The notes below the pieces were generated by a model. The model had not been told where the DNA came from, searched no databases, and was given only the letters and a program-made list of their open reading frames with translations. From Cyclina sinensis (taxonomy: Eukaryota > Mollusca > Bivalvia > Venerida > Veneridae), in NCBI GenBank assembly GCA_012932295.1, contig JAAONU010000001.1, forward strand, positions 43,497,134 through 43,561,133: a stretch of DNA of 64,000 nucleotides. The letters are read 5' to 3'. A program made the translations under genes and the position numbers. Shown here in pieces: positions 33,735 to 47,100 of the stretch. Each line of letters starts with the position of its first letter. Positions within the stretch are counted from its first letter, which is position 1.

Positions 33735-35590
33735 ATAATTATCTAAATGGTCAGTAACCCTTTTTTCCAGACAAGAATCAATGCCCTGTTTATTAGCCAG
33801 CCAATACTGCAATTAACGCTGGAGAAAAATAAAACGTTACAAAAGAATAACAAGACGAGGAACTTGCCAATATAACCCTGGCGGGATTTTCCAATACTTA
33901 CATCCGGACGCTTTTTGGTAAATTGTGCGATTCTCTAAACAAGGGCATCAGTGGAAGCAACTGGAACTTCCCGAATTCTTTCCTGTTGTTTGTTGACAGC
34001 CACACTTTGCAATGCATAGATATATTTGTAGTTCTTGCTGTCATCATTTTGTCAAAAATTATCTCATACATGACTATTGAAAAATTCCATTGCTCTTTAA
34101 GATTTGCTCCGAACAAGGAAAACTGCAAGGGGATGTCGTTAAAAATAGGTTTGAGATACCGTTCATTTCGAGACTGAGAATAACATGCAAAACCACATTT
34201 AATGGTATCTGATAATTACTTCATTATACCAAGCAGAATCCAGCAATGAAATTCCACCGAAAATAATGTTAAAATCTAAAATCGCACAATCATACTAAAT
34301 AACATGAGAAACAAAAACAGTTGATAACAACTAATAAAGTGGCAAAGTCAAAAGACACTGTCTGTCAATTTTTTTGCGTTTTGCAGGAAATGTCGCAGGT
34401 TACATATAAACATTAAAGCATTGAAAATGAAAATGAACTGTGAGTTTAGAAAGCACTTAAAGTCACATACTTTCTAAAACACATTACGTTAAGTACTTAT
34501 CGATACAGACTTTGGAAATCACAAACAGTCATTACTTTACTGTTAAGCCGTAATATCATAGAATGACAGTACGGATTGGCACATTCCATATGTATGGGAA
34601 GCTAACACATCACCTGATGTGTTATGATATAAAATTTCGATGCACAGCAAAATTCTAAATGTAAAAGCTTAAAAACGGGGTTTGCTCTTGTTACATAAAT
34701 TTATCTAAACTGAACTTAGCACACACATTTGAAATGGAACAGATCAGAAATAAATAATACTTCCTCACTCCTTTTTACTTACGTTAAGCTGACTACAGAT
34801 TTCTAATAGACTCTTACTGATTTGGACACGTCCCTGTTAGTTCTTTAGACAAACTTCTGAGGAGCTGATTACTATAAATTCTGACAGGATCCTTTCTTAA
34901 CTCAGTTTGTAAATTTTCAGTTTCGGTCTAAACACTGTTTAAGACTGTTGAATATCTGTTGTTGAGAAAGCAAGTGTTTTTTATCACAGTTTATAACTTA
35001 ATATAAAAATGACAGTTTATAAATAACTGAAATTGTGTTTTTTAACTCTATAGTAACGTTAACAGAGAGAGTCAACTCCATACTCGTGCAGTTCCTTGGT
35101 GATTAGTCATCCATGATTCTTGTTGCATAAATTAACAAGTTTTAAAGACTGAATTAAGAGCCTTGATAAACGCACGCAATCACCTGCATATATACCCATA
35201 GCTGTTTTATCGGTGGACATTCCGAATATTTAAGTTCTAAAGATTTGCATTGGCATGATCAATGCGTATTTGCTGCCATATCCGAGCTCAAATTAAAGAC
35301 ACTCGTCGAACCTTAAGTGGCGACCTATAAATTCCAATGTTTTCCGGTAACTGCTATCCTGTTATCATAAGGGCATTGCAATTAAATTCTTCCATCTAAT
35401 ATCGAGTTTTGCAGTATGGAGGAAATCGGTTGACAAAAGGGCATAATTAACCAGATAATTCAATTTAATATACAAGTAATTTGTTGTTTTACCGTCAAAG
35501 AATGCCTCTCCTTTATAAAGAAAATCATACCACACGTGTATCTGAATGAATAAGAAAACACAATTGACCAAAGAAACCGGTTATGTCTTG
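33735..35590. repeat. Diverged local duplication, copy a
   Basis: 33.74-33.87 kb (CCAGACAAGAATCAATGCCC, then AATAACAAGACGAGGAACTT) matches 41.47-41.62 kb and partly 36.44-36.50 kb. 35.21-35.42 kb (CGAACCTTAAGTGGCGACCT, CTTCCATCTAATATCGAGTT) matches 37.57-37.83 kb. No coding capacity recognised. Confidence 0.65.
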
Positions 35591-36399
35591 CGAAGTGTCA
35601 AGGTTACGATTAAGAAACAGAAGCAGTTTATGAAAGTTGAAAAGTGACAATAGTCTCGTGAATTATTTTCTGTCTAACTCCCTTTGTATTAAAGTTTTTA
35701 GACCATCTAGCAAATAAGATATAAGATGAAATACTTTTATAACGTAATTTGTATGCATCAGCTGACAACTGAATTCCAGGATGCCAAGATAAATGGAAAG
35801 TTTAATCTTAAATTGTTACTACATTTCGAATCTTTCATTGCCTGAAACAATACGCGCTGCTGTACGCAAGTATTGAAATTGCAGTATCGATTTGCAACGG
35901 CAATAAAATTATATTGTGGATCACAATATATGGAAAGGATCTATTACCATATTAATTCTTCTAAATCAAATTTACTCTTAAACATTTCAGTGGGTTCTAA
36001 TTATTAATTAATAAAGACTGAAACATGACTATTTGGCCATGTAAATACAACACACAAATGGACTGCAGCTACCACTTCCGGTGTAAAGTAACCAGAAGAT
36101 AAAACATTTCCTGTAAAGACTTACAAAACGTCTGTTCTTGGCTTTACACGAGAAACAAGTTCGTTTCCGTTAAAGACTATGCCAATTTGTGTATAGTCGT
36201 ATTTACTTCCATCTGAAACATAAATAACTTACTAATTAAATTTAAATGTAAGTATTTATTTACTAAGTATCCCGTAAAGTTAATATCAAGAGGCTTGTTT
36301 GACGTCAGAGAGGCATATTATCAAAACCCTCTCTCTTCTATAATGAACCTTTACTTCACTGTTTACTGCTCATTGAGCAGAACGAAAAACAAATGTCGT

Positions 36400-37850
36400 C
36401 TGGAAACACAGGAAAAGACATAATTAACCTAGCCAAATGGTCAATACCAAGTTATTCCAGACAAGAAACAGTGCCCTATTTATCAGCCTGCAAATGACGT
36501 TCTTAACCCATCACGAGCCAATGTGCTTTGCAATAATACACAATCCACTATTAATCCGATGCTTCGATAAATTCGTGTGTTGCAACTCTTAAATACCTAT
36601 TGAGATGGTAGCAATATGGAATATTGACGTATAAGATTATATTAACAGCAACAAACAGCAAACTTCAAAAGTAAACACACTATCCTAGGATTATTCAACA
36701 GAATATGCGATGGTTTAATGTCATAGCCTTTATTAAGTGAAAGAGTCTCGCAGTCGCACACAATAATTATTCGGCTAAACTATAGGGAATGCATAATAGT
36801 TTCTAGTTTCTAATCTTTAGACTACGGTATACTAAAAAAAAATAATGGATTTTTAAAAAACTGGATAGCAAAATATTTTAACTTTCTGTCATAATTGTTC
36901 ATTTTACTTACTTTTGCAGAAAGAGTTTTTAAGTTAATTTAGATTTATATCTAGACAGAAACACAGAAAACTCGCAAAATAAAACAGTTTCTTCACATGG
37001 AATGAAACCAAAGACCTAAATACATAAAACCATCTGCCAAACATAATCAATATCGGCAATTACTACACGAGACAAGTAAGCACTTGTACAGCTGTATTCC
37101 AACAAAGTACTGATTGTCTGTTATATGCAGACATTTTACAAACGTGATAGGACAGGGAAGATATAAAGTACGGTTTAAATAGAAACAACAGTGCTGTATG
37201 ATTAAAGTTTAATGTTTAAACACTGGAATAATGAACAGAACAGACAGATATGCAGTCCAAATTAATTAAAAAATGAATACAGAAAGCTTGGAAAGTAAAT
37301 ACAACACCAACAAACTAGTTTAGTAACTGAGAGCAATACCTGAAACAAAAAGAGAGCACCAAGGTAACGGATCAATTGACGAAAATAATGCTTTCTTAAC
37401 ATAATGTTGTATAAACATAAAAGACATATGAACATATCAGAATACACATAGTATTGAAAACAATGTAGAATTCAATAGACATCATACCCTTAATAATTTT
37501 TTTTTGACAGCATAACCTTTCTATTCAGTCGCCTGGTCATATACTAAAAGTTTTGTATCAATATTTTTATTGATAGGCATTTCAAATACTTAAGTAAATT
37601 AATTATGAGCATCTGCTTCGGCACGATAAATCCGTATATGACTAAATTTAAGGATACTTGTCGAACCTAAAGTGACGAACTATTAATTCCAGATCTATTA
37701 AGTGAACTAAAATTAAGGACTCATCGAATCTTAAGTGGCACATTATCAATTCCAATTATCCAGTAATTGCCATCCTGTTACCTTCAGGGGAATATTACCA
37801 CGTTCCATCTGATATCGTGTTTTGCTTTATGGAAGAAATAAACTAGCAAA
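36400..37850. repeat. Diverged local duplication, copy b
   Basis: Matches copy a at its left edge (AAATGGTCAATACCAAGTTA, CCAGACAAGAAACAGTGCCC) and right edge (GAACCTAAAGTGACGAACTA, GTTCCATCTGATATCGTGTT). Within it a 75-base segment (CTTGTCGAACCTAAAGTG... and CTCATCGAATCTTAAGTGG...) is repeated. Confidence 0.62.
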
Positions 37851-37936
37851 CAAAGCTACTAAGCATAAGGCTACTAAAAGTGAACATCATATTAAAAAGA
37901 AAAAAGAAAAACAACTCATATGTACATTTAACGTAA

Positions 37937-38990
37937 CACAATCAATGTCCTTAACGAAACGAGCCTTGTGAACCGCTCACAATCCATGTCCTTAACGAAA
38001 CATAAGCCCTGTGAACCGCTCACAATCAATGTCTTTAAAGAAACAAGCCTTGTAAACCACTCACAATCAATGTCTTAAACGAAACATAAGCCTTGTGAAC
38101 GCTCACAATCAATGTCTTTAACGAAACAAGCCTTGTGAACCGCTCACAATCAATGTCCTTACCGAAACAAGCCTTGAGTGCCGCTCACAATCAATGTCAT
38201 TAACGAAAAATAAGCCTTGTGAACCGCTCACAATCAATGTCTTTAATGAAACATAAGCCTTGTGAACCGCTCACATTCAATGTCCTTATCGAAACAAGCC
38301 TTGTGATACGCTCACAATCAATGTCCTTAACGAAACATAAGCCTTGTGAACCGCTCACAATCAATGTCTTTAACGAAACATAAGCCTTGTGAACCGCTCA
38401 CAATCAATGTCCTTAACCGAAACAAGCCTTGTGAACCGCTCACAATCAATGTCCTTAACGAAACAAGCCTTGTGTGCCACTCACAATCATTGTTTTAAAC
38501 GAAACATAAGCCTTGTGAACCGCTCACAATCAATGTCTTTAACGAAACAAGCCTTGTGAACCGCTCACAATCAATGTCCTTAACGAAACAAGCCTTGTGT
38601 GCCGCTCACAATCATTGTCTTTAACGAAAAATAAGCCTTGTGAACCGCTCACAATCAATGTCTTTAACGAAACATAAGCCTTGTGAACCGCTCACAATTA
38701 GTGTCCTTAACGAAACAAGCCTTGTGAACCGCTCACAATCAATGTCCTTAACGAAACAAGCCTTGTGAACCGCTCACAATCAATGTCCTTAACGGAACAA
38801 ACCTTGTGAACCGTTCACAATCAATGTCCTTAACGAAACAAGCCTTGTGAACCGCTCACAATCAATGTCTTTAACGAAACATAAGCCTTGTGAACCGCTC
38901 ACAATCAATGTCTTTGACTAAACAAGCCTTGTGAACCGCTCACAATCAATGTCCTTAACGTAACAAGCCTTGTGTGCCGCTCATAATCAT
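37937..38990 (+). repeat. 41/43-bp minisatellite (about 25 copies)
   Basis: The unit is close to CGCTCACAATCAATGTCCTT followed by AACGAAACAAGCCTTGTGAAC. A second unit class has CATAAGCC in place of CAAGCC, two bases longer. The two classes are interspersed, often alternating. Confidence 0.94.
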
Positions 38991-41439
38991 CAGATAAAAA
39001 ACATAGATTGGACATGTAATCTAACAGCATAAATGACCCGTAAAAAGAAGTGATTGACAGAGTAACAAATGTGTCTGATTCAAGCTAAAGACAACTGATA
39101 TAGAAAATAAAAATGTTCACAAAATTTGGAAGTTGAGGTGTTCCATACATTTCATCTATAAAAAGTGTTCATTCTGTCATTATTTCATCCGTTTATGCAT
39201 TTCGAGTGAATGGTCCATGCAAGAGAATGAAATAGATTAGACGACAGTTATCTCTAATTATATGTATGCATCAGTAAAAACGGAATAAAACTTCTATAAG
39301 ACATATGGAGAAAAGTATCCATAACTGTATTCAAATATCACCTTTTCATACTTAAACGCATGCCCTCTTGTTTAAAAACAGTTTAGTGCCATATTGTTAC
39401 AGTTCTGAAAGACATGTTTTTCCAAATAAACCTTTTAAAACCATGTAGTGACTTCTCTTCGCGATATTTTAATCGTGTCAGTAAAACAAACAAGTATTAA
39501 CTGATATAAATCTTCTCACAGACGATATAAAACATTTTAAACACGATATTTTCCAGTAAGTCCTGTATAACCTTTCGTTTGTTATATTATCAGGGTATAA
39601 TTCTCCAGTGACATTATTCTATTTACTGTTTGTTTCCAAATTATAATGTTTCCTCTCTTGCTGCTTCCATGAAATTACTAAAGAGTTACGTAACCAATAC
39701 CTTGACATATGAGTCATCAGAAGGTTATGATTCAGACAGGTATGTAGAAAATGAATAGCATAAACTTGTTCGTTAAGATATTTTTTTCTGAAAGTCTCAA
39801 TATTTCAATTCTTTAAACATATAGTTTTGTTTGCTTATTTTACTTCACTATTTCAAAGTACTAAAATAAAAGTAGGCTTTTTTCTGAGTACCAAATGGGT
39901 TAATATTTAAAAACCTTCCTTAAAGTAGAAATGTCGCAATAAACCTTTTGCTTTGCTCACACGTAAAACTACAGGGAATGTTTATAAAAAACAAAACAGT
40001 TTTAAATCTTGGTTTTCGGGATAATAAAAACTGATATGCCTAAAGAGACATTATTCCATTAACGTTCCATTAGCGTTCAGCTGTTTCGAGCTATCTTTAC
40101 ATCGACAATGCATTTGCTGTTTAAACCAAAAAACTAACGCAGTACTGAAGAACCCTTTTAACTGTAAGTTAAATGATAACCAAGAATGCTTCTAAATTAA
40201 AACAGTTGCCTGTCTATGGTGAATTTACTATATGAAAATTGAAAGCTGGTTGCTTAAAGTTCCACCATCTCTCAGAAACATGTTGTATACATTAAACTGG
40301 TTGTTGGAGTTTGGACCTTTTTTATCTAAGAAGTCGTGATAACTTGCACAACGTGAGATATATACTTTACATTCTTAAAATTGTTAAGATATCAAATCTT
40401 ATTAAGTAGCTGGTGTTTGTGTCTGAGTTTCGATGGGTAACGATCGTTGCCGTATAACGGGTGTTGGTTTTGCATCGAAAAGTGTGTAGGCAATATTTGA
40501 TGACGTATTACACAATCCAGTGAAGTGATCTGTTGTTTCAAATCCATTTTGAATGACATCATTCTTTTATGCGCAGTACCGAAGACTGTCATCGGAATTA
40601 CAGATCTAAACAAATTTAGTATTTTCACATCCACGCAAACTACAAAAGCTGCTTTAACAGCAGGTGCATTTGTGAAATAAAAAAAATAATAATAATAATA
40701 AGAGGTCAAATCCCGTTCATTTGAGTACTATTTAAATTTTGCTACATTCTCGAAAAACTGCACGACCTAATTTTATTTACGAATATTATTATTCTTTTAG
40801 AAATAATGAGATTTGAACAAATATTCTGAAACGTTTTCTATACGTTAAAAATGTTTTCAAATGTTAAGATAAGAAACAGATGAAAAAAATGTAGTATACA
40901 GAAAATATATCGTATAAAATAAATCTTAATTATCTATTCAATACAAGACATCTAGTATTTACAGTACATTTTGTATTCTGTCCTGTCCTCTACTACTGCC
41001 ATGCTAATGGTGACTCAGTAGCAGTTTTGGTATAGATCCCTACTTAAAATGCAATTATACTTCCTTAAGCAGACAAAACTCATTCCGCTATGCCATCTAT
41101 AACAGATTAAGACAAATATTATCGTTACTTGTCCATTAGCGATGCAAAAATATACAATGACATCATTAAGCGAGCGGCCTAGTCCTGTCTGGAAGCTTAG
41201 ATCTCATGTAACGTCCATGAAAAACTAGCTCACTAAATCTAATTAACGTAAAATACGATATTTTCTTAAAATCACCTACTCATCAAGAATAATAAGGAAA
41301 TATGACCAAACAAACTTAGTTATATGTCCGAATCATGTTGGCAAAGTTCATATTGGGTACTGGGTATCCGTCATGAGCCTATATTTCAGTGCCAAATGAC
41401 TCACTGATCCGAACAAAACTTTTAATAAAGCCGCCTTTA
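38991..41439. other. Non-coding stretch, nothing firm
   Basis: The minus-strand open frame at 40392-40709 ends with a hydrophilic stretch (ILPTHFSMQNQHPLYGNDRY) that looks somewhat protein-like. It has no family match I know and no convincing splice borders, so I leave it uncalled. Confidence 0.45.
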
Positions 41440-41625
41440 AAACGGGGAAGAACATCATTAACCTTGTCAGAACGTCAATAATAATTTATTCCAGACAGGA
41501 ATCAATGTTATTTCAGACAACAATCAATGCCTTTTATAGCAGCTTGTTAATAACGTTATTATCTTTAAAGAAAAATAAAAGGTAACAAAAAGATAACAAG
41601 ACGATGAACTTGGCATCAATAACTA
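41440..41625. repeat. Diverged local duplication, copy c (partial)
   Basis: TTTATTCCAGACAGGAATCA with an internal duplication (TTTCAGACAACAATCAATGC) and AAAAAGATAACAAGACGATG, matching 33.77-33.87 kb. Confidence 0.6.
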
Positions 41626-44600
41626 CACAGTCGGCTTTTCTGAGACTTAAGTCCCGAGTCTTTAGCATTTATGCGTTGTAATTGTCTAAGTAAGAAACCG
41701 TGTCATTTATGTCTTTAGAAGTATTCTGTTTGTGGATGATTGAACGTGTATAGGCAGTTTTCAAATGAACATCTCCTGTGTGAGAAAATGTAAACCATTT
41801 TAGATAGACAGATGATTATTTATTAAATAAACATATTTGTCATCTGTTCTTCAATTAAAGCCTTGTCTCTGTATTCTAATTAATTTGAAAATATGTCAAT
41901 AGCTTGATTATTCATTAACACGTGCACTATCTATTTACGTTTTTAAGTGAATAAAATTAACAATTTCAACATGTATATGAGTACTAATCAGAACAAATCA
42001 GAAGTTTTTTTACGACGTTGGACTGTTAGGTTAATAGTGCTTTACTTCTTTCAGACCAAACTACTTTTAAAAGCACAGATGGATTTTAAATTAAATGACA
42101 TACATATATTTCAGTTTAAACGTACATAATAGAAAATATAATGTACATGTTTATCGCCATATTTTATAATATCAGGATTATGTTCACCGATATCTCAGAT
42201 CTAGAACTTCCAATACAGATTAAAATCTAGATATTTTCCTTAAATCATTAAACTTTAGCACATGAATGAACAAAATGTAACACACATTTCTAAATCCCAT
42301 TCAAAACTTTGATGCACGTTTTTACAATGATTGAAAACAAGATCCAATGAACCCTTTCAACAACACTTTTTCTCGTCATGCCAAAGAATTAATTGATTAA
42401 GTTCAACTGTCTAAGAACAGTCTAATCTACTGTCTACATTTCAGTGGCGAATAAAATGCGTGAATAGTTCTCTGAGTAGTTTTCAGACTAGAGCAAAATT
42501 AATTCTCTGCCTTACGAAATTTCTTGTATGCTGGGTAGGACCATTCTCAAAACAGTAATAAGAATATTAGTCGCACTCTAAAAAGTTTTGATATTTTCAA
42601 GTACTGACCCAGCACTGTTCTGTTTTTCCTTAAAACAGACAAAATAGAAACTGTTTTAAATAAAAGAAGTTAATAAAAAAAGGTTGGTTGGTTTGTTTGT
42701 TAGTTTGTTTTCACGTTATTGACCACGACATCATTTTTAACACAACAAAGGGTACAAAGACATCAATTATCTAGGATCCCTCATTTTAATCCCACGATAC
42801 TTTCAATAAAAAGGGTTTCAGATATATCAATAGCTGTAAGTGTATATAATTCGAATTTCAATGCTCACTATTGAGTTGTTTTTTTTTATTTTGTTTTTTT
42901 TTTGTTGTTGTTTTTTTGGTGATCTTTTTTTGTTGTTTTTTTTTTCAATGCAAATACTTTTCAACAGAATTAATAAAAGTATGTACACTTATACACGGAA
43001 CAACGTTATATTTCCGAACAAAATTTCCAATGGCTTTATATTTTCTATAGCAGTTTTGGTGTTTAAATGTCACTTTAATTTAGTCCGTATCATCACAGTT
43101 TAACCATTCATTTGCGGAAACACTTCAAACAATAATTTTCAGTTAATATCGTTTTATTTTACGTAATTGGATAATCAAACAAAAATTACACTTTGAATGC
43201 ATTAACTACGAACGCCGCAGACACAGGAAATTAAACTGGAAGTACAGGAAAAGGAAAAGAAATATATTTCATTTGTCACGTGACGTTTTCTGCCAGTCTC
43301 CCAAGAGGGATTATACTGTGACACTTCAATTTTGATTAGTCGAACTTCTTTTATTACAATGCTATTTGCTCATTCTAGTAAGCAAAACTGGAATAATGCA
43401 GTTAAGATATGTTTTGATATCAAAATTTCTGAAGAAAAAAAATAAACGTTAGTTTCTAACTTTTTTGTTGTGCCTATTTGGTGTCAACAATCTTTTATGC
43501 CCATGTAATATAGAATTGTTGAATGATAGATGTCCTCTGCACAAAAACCTTGTATATATGTTGCTCTTCATAAAAAAAATATATCAGGACTTGATTTTTG
43601 AAAAAGTAAAATATGATTACAGTCAATTTCCACCACAGAAAAGCTTATTTGATGACATCATATACAATCAAATCTTATTTTCTGAAGACAGCGTCATTGT
43701 AAGTCACATGATCACTCCTTAAATGAATTTAATTTGATTGGATAACAAAATACGACTGGCCAATCAAAGTACAAGTTTTTAATTTAAAGGCACCTGGCTG
43801 ATTTATATCACACTTTGGGTTTGAAAGTCACATGACTATAAAGCTGTAAAATTGAGAGAAAACAAATACAAAGAACATAGAACGAATGAACTTTTGATGC
43901 TTACCCTTTGGTTAATAGCATTGAAAATTTTGTAAGAGATTACGAATTTCGTCAGAATAGCTGTTTTCACTGAACAATCAGTTTAAGTCCCCAATGCGCT
44001 TTGTGAATGATAGGCTTCGGGTTAGAGTTCCGTTCAAGCTGCACCTTTTGTAAAATACATACCATGGTTATATTTTCTCTGTTTATTACATAAATTACCT
44101 ACACTCTACTCTCTTAAATTTCGTGCAAACATTGAATTTGTCAATAAGTTTATATACGATATGTTGAAAAAACCAATACATACATCAGCAAAAACCAAGA
44201 ATGCTTTATCAATATAGAAATATTACAAAAAAAACCTTTTCTTCAGTTGAAAATACGCAGGTTTTTGCTTATTTACACTGTTTTTTATGTTCGAGTATTA
44301 AACGTCATTGAACTTTTCATAACACGAAGTGAACATCATCAGTGAGGTAATCATAAAATGGCTGACGCTCAAAACAGCAGAATCAGCACACTGCCATTTT
44401 GAGTTGAACATTCACATACGACGGGACATAACACATGCTTTTTAACAGCCAACTTATTTTGCAAATGCAGATTATCAAATTTTCTATATTTATCCCTAAG
44501 TGCAAAAAGCTTTACGGACTGTCTATAGCTGTTTAAAGTGCCGTTTTCTGCTTGAAGTGAGATTGTATCTCGGGATTTGTCAATATCAGCTAGCCAGTAG

Positions 44601-46378
44601 CTGCGTAATTTGAGTCCGACCATCCAGAGACGTGTTATTGCTGTTTAACTGGAAAGAAAATATTACAGAGAAAGAAATTCCATTTCAGTATTTTGTTCTA
44701 GGCATATAAGGTAGGAAAGTTCATTTCATTACATAATACATTCATCCTTTCTAACAGAAAACAAACATATAATCTGTATTGTATTCAGGGAATGGTTATT
44801 TGTTGTGCAAAATTTCAATTGTTCTAACCACAATGCTCCAATTTTGTATTAGATCACGGAAGGCAATTTATAAAGGCTTAAATCAAAATGGAATTGGAGC
44901 TCTTTATTGGCCATCAATCTGCTTTGATTTTGGAAATTCCGCGTCTGGGTCATTTAGCAAATAACGATATCTGAACACACACAAATACACTTTATGACTT
45001 TTATGCACCATTGTCATTCGAAAGAGTTTTCTCATGATTTAACCAAGAACAAAAAGTTAACTTATCAAACTCCCTAAAAATCAAATGTATTTAGGTTTAC
45101 TTAAATTGTAAACAGCTGTAGAACATCTCAGACTATACAAGTAGTTTCAGAATCTGCTTCTTTATTCTATCTCAATAAACGTATCTTTACTCCCAAATGT
45201 TAGGTCTAACAAACACCTTACTCTAGATTATACATAAGAGATGCATTTTCAATACAACATCTATGAATTATCATACAAAACATATCTTCTCTACTTTTCT
45301 TTAATGCTTTATCAAACGAGTTTCTGCAGTATTACATTTATTAATCAGTCCACCAGAGACATCTCAAATACAAGTATATATATTTATACGGTTAGATTGC
45401 AATGATTTATTTCATTCGTTGAAGGTCAAAGATATCCGTCTTAATAATAGTTCAGAGAAGGAACTGTTATTATCCTCAAGTATCAGGGCACAAATCTTTG
45501 ACGGCATCATTACTGAGATGGATTAGAGATATACTGAAGGTACTTTGCTACTAAAATGTTTCTCACTTAATACGTGGCATTCATTAAGGTCTCGCGGAAG
45601 TGGGAGGTGTGTGGATGCTTCCTATATGGAATGAGATTTGGCGGCTGTGCATGGTGCGAAAAACAATTTAATAAAATGCATTTTAAATAAAGATTGCTAA
45701 CATGCTTTAAAATATAGCTAGTCAGTTGTTATTATTTCCTGTCTGCTGTATTGATACCCCGCGCCATTCCCACTCTCTACCGCACGTGTATATAATTATT
45801 TGCCGGTTATTTTTCCAACCTTTTCTGTTTTATGGCGATGTTTACTTAATACTAAAGTTGTTTCTCTATTTACTGGTCTTGACAGTTGAAATAATCTTCA
45901 AACGGCAACGTTTATCTAGATAATAGAATTAACCTTTTGCTATTTCTAAATGATCAATTTCCAAATCAGTATAATTATAAATCGTTTTTAGTTCTTAGTT
46001 ACGTTGCCTCTTCATCTATCATTAAAATACTTTTATTACACTACGCAGCGACCATAATAAAAGTCTAAGTTCGCTTTTATTACACAATACAAATCTATAT
46101 GAATAATTGATGCCCTAATCTGAGAAAAGATTACACAATAAATTCTTCACTGTCGTGCATACTGTCACAATAAAAAAAACAATCTGTTTTAGACCAAGTC
46201 TCTAAATGAGTTTGACCTTTCCATGGAAATCTCGAAACTGTTATTAGTTAAAGAAAAAGACAAAGTTATAATATGTTTACATTTACTCATTGAACGCTGA
46301 CAAGATTCCGTTTCTACTGAGATAAAAGAATGCAGCATTTGGATTTTAAAAGTTGTTTCGTTCGATCGTATCATTAGA
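41626..46378. other. Non-coding stretch with one doubtful exon-like segment
   Basis: Includes T/G-rich low-complexity DNA at 42878-42952. The minus-strand segment at 44480-44623 begins MVGLKLRSYW and is discussed among the findings. Nothing else recognised. Confidence 0.45.
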
Positions 46379-46439
46379 ATGTGGAGGTTAAAACTGATTT
46401 CAGTCGAGACATGATTAACAGAAAACCTCCATTATCACA

Positions 46440-46530
46440 AAACGGAGGGATTCTCCAAATGGACAAACAAAACAGCGGGATTCTCCTAATGGACAGACAA
46501 AACAGCGGCATTCTCCTAATGGACAAACAA
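46440..46530 (+). repeat. 33-bp tandem repeat, three copies
   Basis: Units GGGATTCTCCAAATGGACAA, GGGATTCTCCTAATGGACAG and GGCATTCTCCTAATGGACAA, each joined by ACAAAACAGC. The plus frame reads an 11-residue repeat (NSGILLMDKQ-like) but has no ATG and is closed by a stop just upstream. Confidence 0.85.
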
Positions 46531-46621
46531 TTACATCAGCTCAAAATTAGTCCCGCAACGTACAAAATAAAATTGCCAACTTCTTAAATAGGGGCCTTTT
46601 GTTTATCTAATACCTAGTTAA

Positions 46622-47096
46622 AGGGATATACAGGCAAACGTTTTATGCTTCCTTTCACGTTTCTTCAATCAATATACTAAAAATGTGCTCGAAAAAAATA
46701 CAATGATCAGTCCCAGTAACAAAAATTTCCTCTATTTAAATGAAAAACCGGGTGGTTTCCTAACTTGACCCACGTGGGTCTAGATAGAAAAATTAGATTT
46801 CGCGCTAAATTTTGCAGTGAATGATTGGACGGTTGTAGTACCTGTCACGTGATCTACGGCCGAAAGCAACACAAGAGAAACGACCATTGGTTGTTTTTTG
46901 TAACGTGACCTATTTTAAATAACCGTTCGCGTTTTACTTTCTGGTAAAGAACATTCAAATATTAACGTTCAAGCCCGCATTTCACTTTATTTATACGGAC
47001 AAACATACTGGGAATTTAAAGTTCTTCATATTGAACGTGATTTGAGCAAATAATATCAGTTTTAATTTTTTGGCATTCATTTGCCTGTGTATCCCT
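46622..47096. mobile_element. TTAA-flanked MITE (475 bp, Kolobok- or piggyBac-like)
   Basis: Terminal inverted repeats AGGGATATACAGGCAAACG (left) and CATTTGCCTGTGTATCCCT (right) differ at two positions. TTAA occurs on both sides (46618-46621 and 47097-47100). There is no open frame of note. TTAA target sites are used by piggyBac and Kolobok transposases; AG...CT ends suit Kolobok better. Confidence 0.75.
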
Positions 47097-47100
47097 TTAA

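Noticed and set aside
40392..40709. 105-codon minus-strand frame
   Set aside because: The N-terminal part is a TTATTA microsatellite translated as Tyr/Phe. There is no family match and no splice support.
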